From Allopontixanthobacter sp041741895 (GTDB lineage Bacteria > Pseudomonadota > Alphaproteobacteria > Sphingomonadales > Sphingomonadaceae): a DNA stretch of 64,000 nt. Where the stretch lies: assembly GCA_041741895.1 (NCBI GenBank), contig JBGSJO010000042.1, positions 1 to 64,000 of the forward strand. The letters are read 5' to 3'. The notes below the pieces were generated by a model. It saw nothing but the letters and a program-made list of their open reading frames with translations, made no database searches and was not told the origin of the DNA. A program made the translations under genes and the position numbers. Positions 61,222-64,000 of the stretch are shown here, piece after piece (position 1 is the stretch's first letter; each line of letters begins with the position of its first letter).

Positions 61222-61701
61222 ATGACCGATCCCCGCACCCCAGACCCCCGCTCCCCGGACCAGCGGCATCATTTCGATCCCGGCCGCGCGGCGCCGATGC
61301 TGCTCCAGCATGGCCATACCGGTTGGCTGGGGCTGAAATATCGCGCGCATGGCAATGATTGGGCAGAACTTGAATTGCCCTGGCGAGAAGATTTGCTGGG
61401 GGAAGCGGAACGGCATGTGCTGGCATCCGGCCCGATCATCAGCATGATGGACATGGCGTGCGGCCTCGCGGTCTGGACCACCCTTGGCCGGTTCACGGCG
61501 ATTGCCACGCTGGACCTGCGGGTGGATTATCAGCGCCCGGCGAAAGATCGCGCGGCGGTGATCGGGCGCGCGGAATGCTACAAGGTCACCAAGTCGGCAG
61601 CCTTTTTACGCGGGATCGCGCATGATGGCGATCTGGATGATCCCGTGGCGCATATTGCGGGCGTGTTCATGTCCATCACAGGGGATTCCCACAATGGCTG
61701 A
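61222..61701 (+). CDS. PaaI-type hotdog thioesterase
   Basis: 159 residues, single hotdog fold: HTGWLGLKYRAHGNDWAELE, ISMMDMACGLAVWTTLGRFT and ATLDLRVDYQRPAKDRAAVI. The catalytic region resembles acyl-CoA thioesterases of the PaaI group. Its end overlaps the next gene by 8 nt. The 140-bp gap before it holds nothing I recognise. Confidence 0.85.
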   Translation: MTDPRTPDPRSPDQRHHFDPGRAAPMLLQHGHTGWLGLKYRAHGNDWAELELPWREDLLGEAERHVLASGPIISMMDMACGLAVWTTLGRFTAIATLDLRVDYQRPAKDRAAVIGRAECYKVTKSAAFLRGIAHDGDLDDPVAHIAGVFMSITGDSHNG

Positions 61702-62107
61702 TATTGTGCTGACACCCTACGCCGACTCGCTCGGCATTGTGATCCATGGGGAGGAAGACGGCGCGCCTGTGCTGGGGTGCGATTTTGGTGGCAATGTGGA
61801 AGGGCGGCCAGGCCATTTGCATGGCGGCGCAATCAGCGGCCTGCTGGAAACCGCTGGCTACGCCCTGCTGCGCAGCGAATTGTCGAGGTTTGGCCGCGCC
61901 CACCGGCTAAAACCAATCAACATCACGGTCCAGTTCCTCGCCCCGGGCAAACCGAAGCTGACCTATGCGATGGCGAGGATAACCAAGCTGGGGCGGCGCA
62001 ACGCCAACATCGCGGTGGAGGCGTGGCAGGATGATCGCAGCCGCCCGATAGCCACCGCAATCATGAATATCCTGATGGTGACGGAAGAAAGTGCCGAGCA
62101 GACCTAG
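61694..62107 (+). CDS. Second PaaI-type hotdog thioesterase
   Basis: 137 residues from MADIVLTPYADSLGIVIHGE: GRPGHLHGGAISGLLETAGY is the hotdog signature, with INITVQFLAPGKPKLTYAMA and AVEAWQDDRSRPIATAIMNI behind it. It is a paralogue-type neighbour of the upstream gene, translated in overlap, so the two may form a heteromer or handle a pair of acyl-CoAs. Confidence 0.85.
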   Translation: MADIVLTPYADSLGIVIHGEEDGAPVLGCDFGGNVEGRPGHLHGGAISGLLETAGYALLRSELSRFGRAHRLKPINITVQFLAPGKPKLTYAMARITKLGRRNANIAVEAWQDDRSRPIATAIMNILMVTEESAEQT

Positions 62108-62116
62108 GCCCTGATC

Positions 62117-63106
62117 CTAGACCTTCCCGACCACGCTTTCAGGCAATTCGGTGCCGAACACGCGCTGGTAATATTCCGCCACCAGCATCCGTTCCGCTTC
62201 ATCGCATTTGTTGAGGAAGCTGAGGCGGAAGGCAAAGCCGACATCCTTGAAGATTTTGGCATTCTGCGCCCAGGTGATCACCGTGCGGGGGCTCATCACC
62301 GTGGAGATATCTCCGTTCATGAAGCCCTGGCGGGTAAGATCGGCAACCTTGACCATGTCGGCAATTACCTTGGGATCGGTGTCCGGATTCTTGGCCGCAA
62401 CGATCTTCTGTTCGGTATCTGTGGGAAGGTAATTCAGCGCAACCACGATGTTCCACCGGTCCATCTGGCCCTGATTGATCGCCTGCGTGCCGTGATACAG
62501 CCCGCTGGTATCACCCAGCCCGACCGTGTTGGCGGTGGCGAACAGGCGAAAGCCCGGATCGGGGCGGATAACTCGGTTCTGGTCAAGCAGGGTCAGCTTG
62601 CCTTCCGCTTCCAGTACACGCTGGATCACGAACATCACGTCCGGGCGGCCAGCATCATATTCATCGAACACCAGCGCCACCGGGTGTTGCAGTGCCCATG
62701 GCAGCAAACCTTCGCGGAATTCGGTAACCTGCAACCCGTCACGCAGCACGATCGCATCCCGCCCGACCAGATCGATCCGGCTGATATGAGCGTCGAGGTT
62801 GATCCGGATACACGGCCATTTGAGGCGCGCGGCGACCTGTTCGATATGGGTCGATTTGCCGGTGCCGTGATAGCCCTGCACCATCACGCGGCGATTATGC
62901 GCAAATCCGGCCAGGATCGCCAGAGTCGTGTCCGGGTCGAACACATAATTTTCATCGAGATCGGGGACACGTTCGTCGCTTTGCGAGAAAGCGGGGACCA
63001 TCATGTCCACGTCAATACCGAACATTTCCCGCACGCTGACCTGCGTGTCAGGTGCAGCAAGAGAGGTCTTGCTGGAAGGGTCGAAGCTTTTTGTCGTTTG
63101 GTTCAT
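62117..63106 (-). CDS. cobS: Cobaltochelatase subunit CobS
   Basis: 329 residues, AAA+ ATPase: VQGYHGTGKSTHIEQVAARL, Walker B VALVFDEYDAGRPDVMFVIQ and the sensor region RLFATANTVGLGDTSGLYHG. CobS and CobT drive cobalt insertion by CobN in aerobic cobalamin synthesis. cobT, usually the next gene, is not downstream; the next genes there run the other way. I take MNQTTKSFDPSSKTS as start. Confidence 0.92.
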   Translation of the reverse strand: MNQTTKSFDPSSKTSLAAPDTQVSVREMFGIDVDMMVPAFSQSDERVPDLDENYVFDPDTTLAILAGFAHNRRVMVQGYHGTGKSTHIEQVAARLKWPCIRINLDAHISRIDLVGRDAIVLRDGLQVTEFREGLLPWALQHPVALVFDEYDAGRPDVMFVIQRVLEAEGKLTLLDQNRVIRPDPGFRLFATANTVGLGDTSGLYHGTQAINQGQMDRWNIVVALNYLPTDTEQKIVAAKNPDTDPKVIADMVKVADLTRQGFMNGDISTVMSPRTVITWAQNAKIFKDVGFAFRLSFLNKCDEAERMLVAEYYQRVFGTELPESVVGKV

Positions 63107-63211
63107 TGCGCGGCCACGCCTAGACGGGAGCGTGTCGCCCTGCAAGCCGTGACATTGGTCCGTATTGCGGAAACATTTCATTCCCGCCCGAAGCCCCTAT
63201 ATTGCCCCTAT

Positions 63212-64000
63212 ATGCCGCTTCCCCGACCATCCGAGAAAATCCGCGAGCAATTGGTCGGCCGGGTCCGTGCGATGTTCAACGATGTCGAGGGCGGGCAGCA
63301 ACCGGTCCCCCCATCGGACAATGCATTGTTCGAACGCGATTCGCCGATCCGGCTGGTGCATGCCGATGTTGTATCGATGATGGTGGGCGGGGTGCGGGGT
63401 CTGCTGCTCCAGATGCTTCATCCCCATGCGCTGCAGGGCGTGCTCGACCATTCTGACTTCCGCAGCGACATGCATGGGCGGCTGCGCCGGACCGCTCGGT
63501 TCATCGCGGTAACGACCTTCGGGGAGAAAAGTGAGGCGGAACGGGTGATTGCCCGCGTCAACCGGATCCACGAACGGGTCAGTGGCACCCTGCCTGACGG
63601 CACACCCTATTCCGCGCGCACGCCAGAAACGCTCGCATGGGTCCATTTGGCAGAGGCAACCAGTTTCCTCGAAGGCTATCTGCGCTATGTCCGCCCGGCC
63701 ATGCCCTATGCCGAGCAAGACGAATATTTCCGCCAGTTCGCCGTGATCGCCCGCAAGCTTGGTGCCGATCCGGTGCCTGAAACCCGGACCGAGGCCGAAC
63801 GGATGCTGCGCGCGATGCACCCGCAGTTAAAAAGCTCGCCGCAAGCCCAGGAGATCGCCCGGCTGGTTCTGACCCAGCGGCCCAGGGGCGCACCGTCGGC
63901 GGTCCAGCAAATGCTCGGCACGGCTGCGGTCGACCTGCTGCCGAATTATGCCCGGTCCATGCTGGGCCTCAAACCGCCGGGCCTTTCCGCCCTGCCCGCC
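63212..64000 (+). CDS. MpaB/DUF2236-family oxygenase (partial, runs off the window)
   Basis: Open from ATG at 63212 to the end of the window: 263 codons, beginning MPLPRPSEKIREQLVGRVRA. Helical protein with GVRGLLLQMLHPHALQGVLD, FRSDMHGRLRRTARFIAVTT and WVHLAEATSFLEGYLRYVRP, matching the haem-binding DUF2236/latex-clearing-like oxygenase family whose conserved His/Arg are in these segments. Divergent from cobS by 105 bp. The C-terminus is not visible. Confidence 0.82.
   Translation, partial: MPLPRPSEKIREQLVGRVRAMFNDVEGGQQPVPPSDNALFERDSPIRLVHADVVSMMVGGVRGLLLQMLHPHALQGVLDHSDFRSDMHGRLRRTARFIAVTTFGEKSEAERVIARVNRIHERVSGTLPDGTPYSARTPETLAWVHLAEATSFLEGYLRYVRPAMPYAEQDEYFRQFAVIARKLGADPVPETRTEAERMLRAMHPQLKSSPQAQEIARLVLTQRPRGAPSAVQQMLGTAAVDLLPNYARSMLGLKPPGLSALPA

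Overview
The window looks like a chromosomal segment of an alphaproteobacterium of the order Sphingomonadales, most probably the Erythrobacter/Altererythrobacter group. The signs are high GC coding DNA, a class I lysyl-tRNA synthetase, an FnrL-type regulator, the pyrE-pdxJ-acpS-lepB block, and an aa3 oxidase operon in the order ctaC-ctaD-ctaB-small ORF-ctaG-ctaE-DUF983-surf1. This placement is inferred from gene content; no 16S rRNA or complete tRNA gene is present.

Left edge (1-2.2 kb): an IS21-family element (istB, cut by the window edge, and istA) followed by a non-coding strip that carries a perfect copy of a tRNA 3' end. This looks like the right border of an integrated element. Next (2.2-5.4 kb) is a copper module: copB and copA on the minus strand, divergent from csoR, with one palindrome between them that holds the -10 of both promoters.

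5.4-28.2 kb is mainly housekeeping and stress genes: an M28 peptidase, ettA, a small unknown protein and a single-domain response regulator, a flavin-binding protein, an RcnB-like secreted protein, a cytochrome b561, a 2OG-Fe(II) oxygenase, DUF1003-lysS, a DinG-like helicase, sixA, soxR with its own-type promoter in front of a glyoxalase-fold gene, a SRAP protein coupled to ubiA, rsmE, gshA, a monooxygenase-fold protein, a large ICMT-like membrane protein, bamB and its TPR partner.

28.3-44.2 kb: a glycosyltransferase, an alpha/beta hydrolase, selO, astD, lipoproteins, a glycine-zipper protein, two EamA transporters, pyrC, ygfZ, a TetR regulator divergent from a metal-dependent hydrolase, a GNAT enzyme, rplU-rpmA, then a lipoprotein-fnrL pair converging on a membrane protein that has a textbook FNR box.

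44.2-55.5 kb is a single minus-strand block. It starts with the cytochrome c oxidase operon and continues through thrC, an rRNA methyltransferase-like gene, folB, a shortened SDR-like protein and moaA-moaD-moaE. 55.7-61.1 kb is a plus-strand operon of pyrE, pdxJ, acpS, lepB, an AI-2E transporter, a DUF3089 hydrolase and ruvX. The right edge holds two hotdog thioesterases, cobS, and an MpaB-like oxygenase that runs off the end.

I saw no CRISPR array, recognisable defence island, prophage structural genes or large biosynthetic cluster. The most original observations are regulatory (copper, SoxR and FNR promoters that can be read base by base), the tRNA-derived att remnant, the FnrL-centred trio at 42.5-44.2 kb, and the SDR-like mini-protein.
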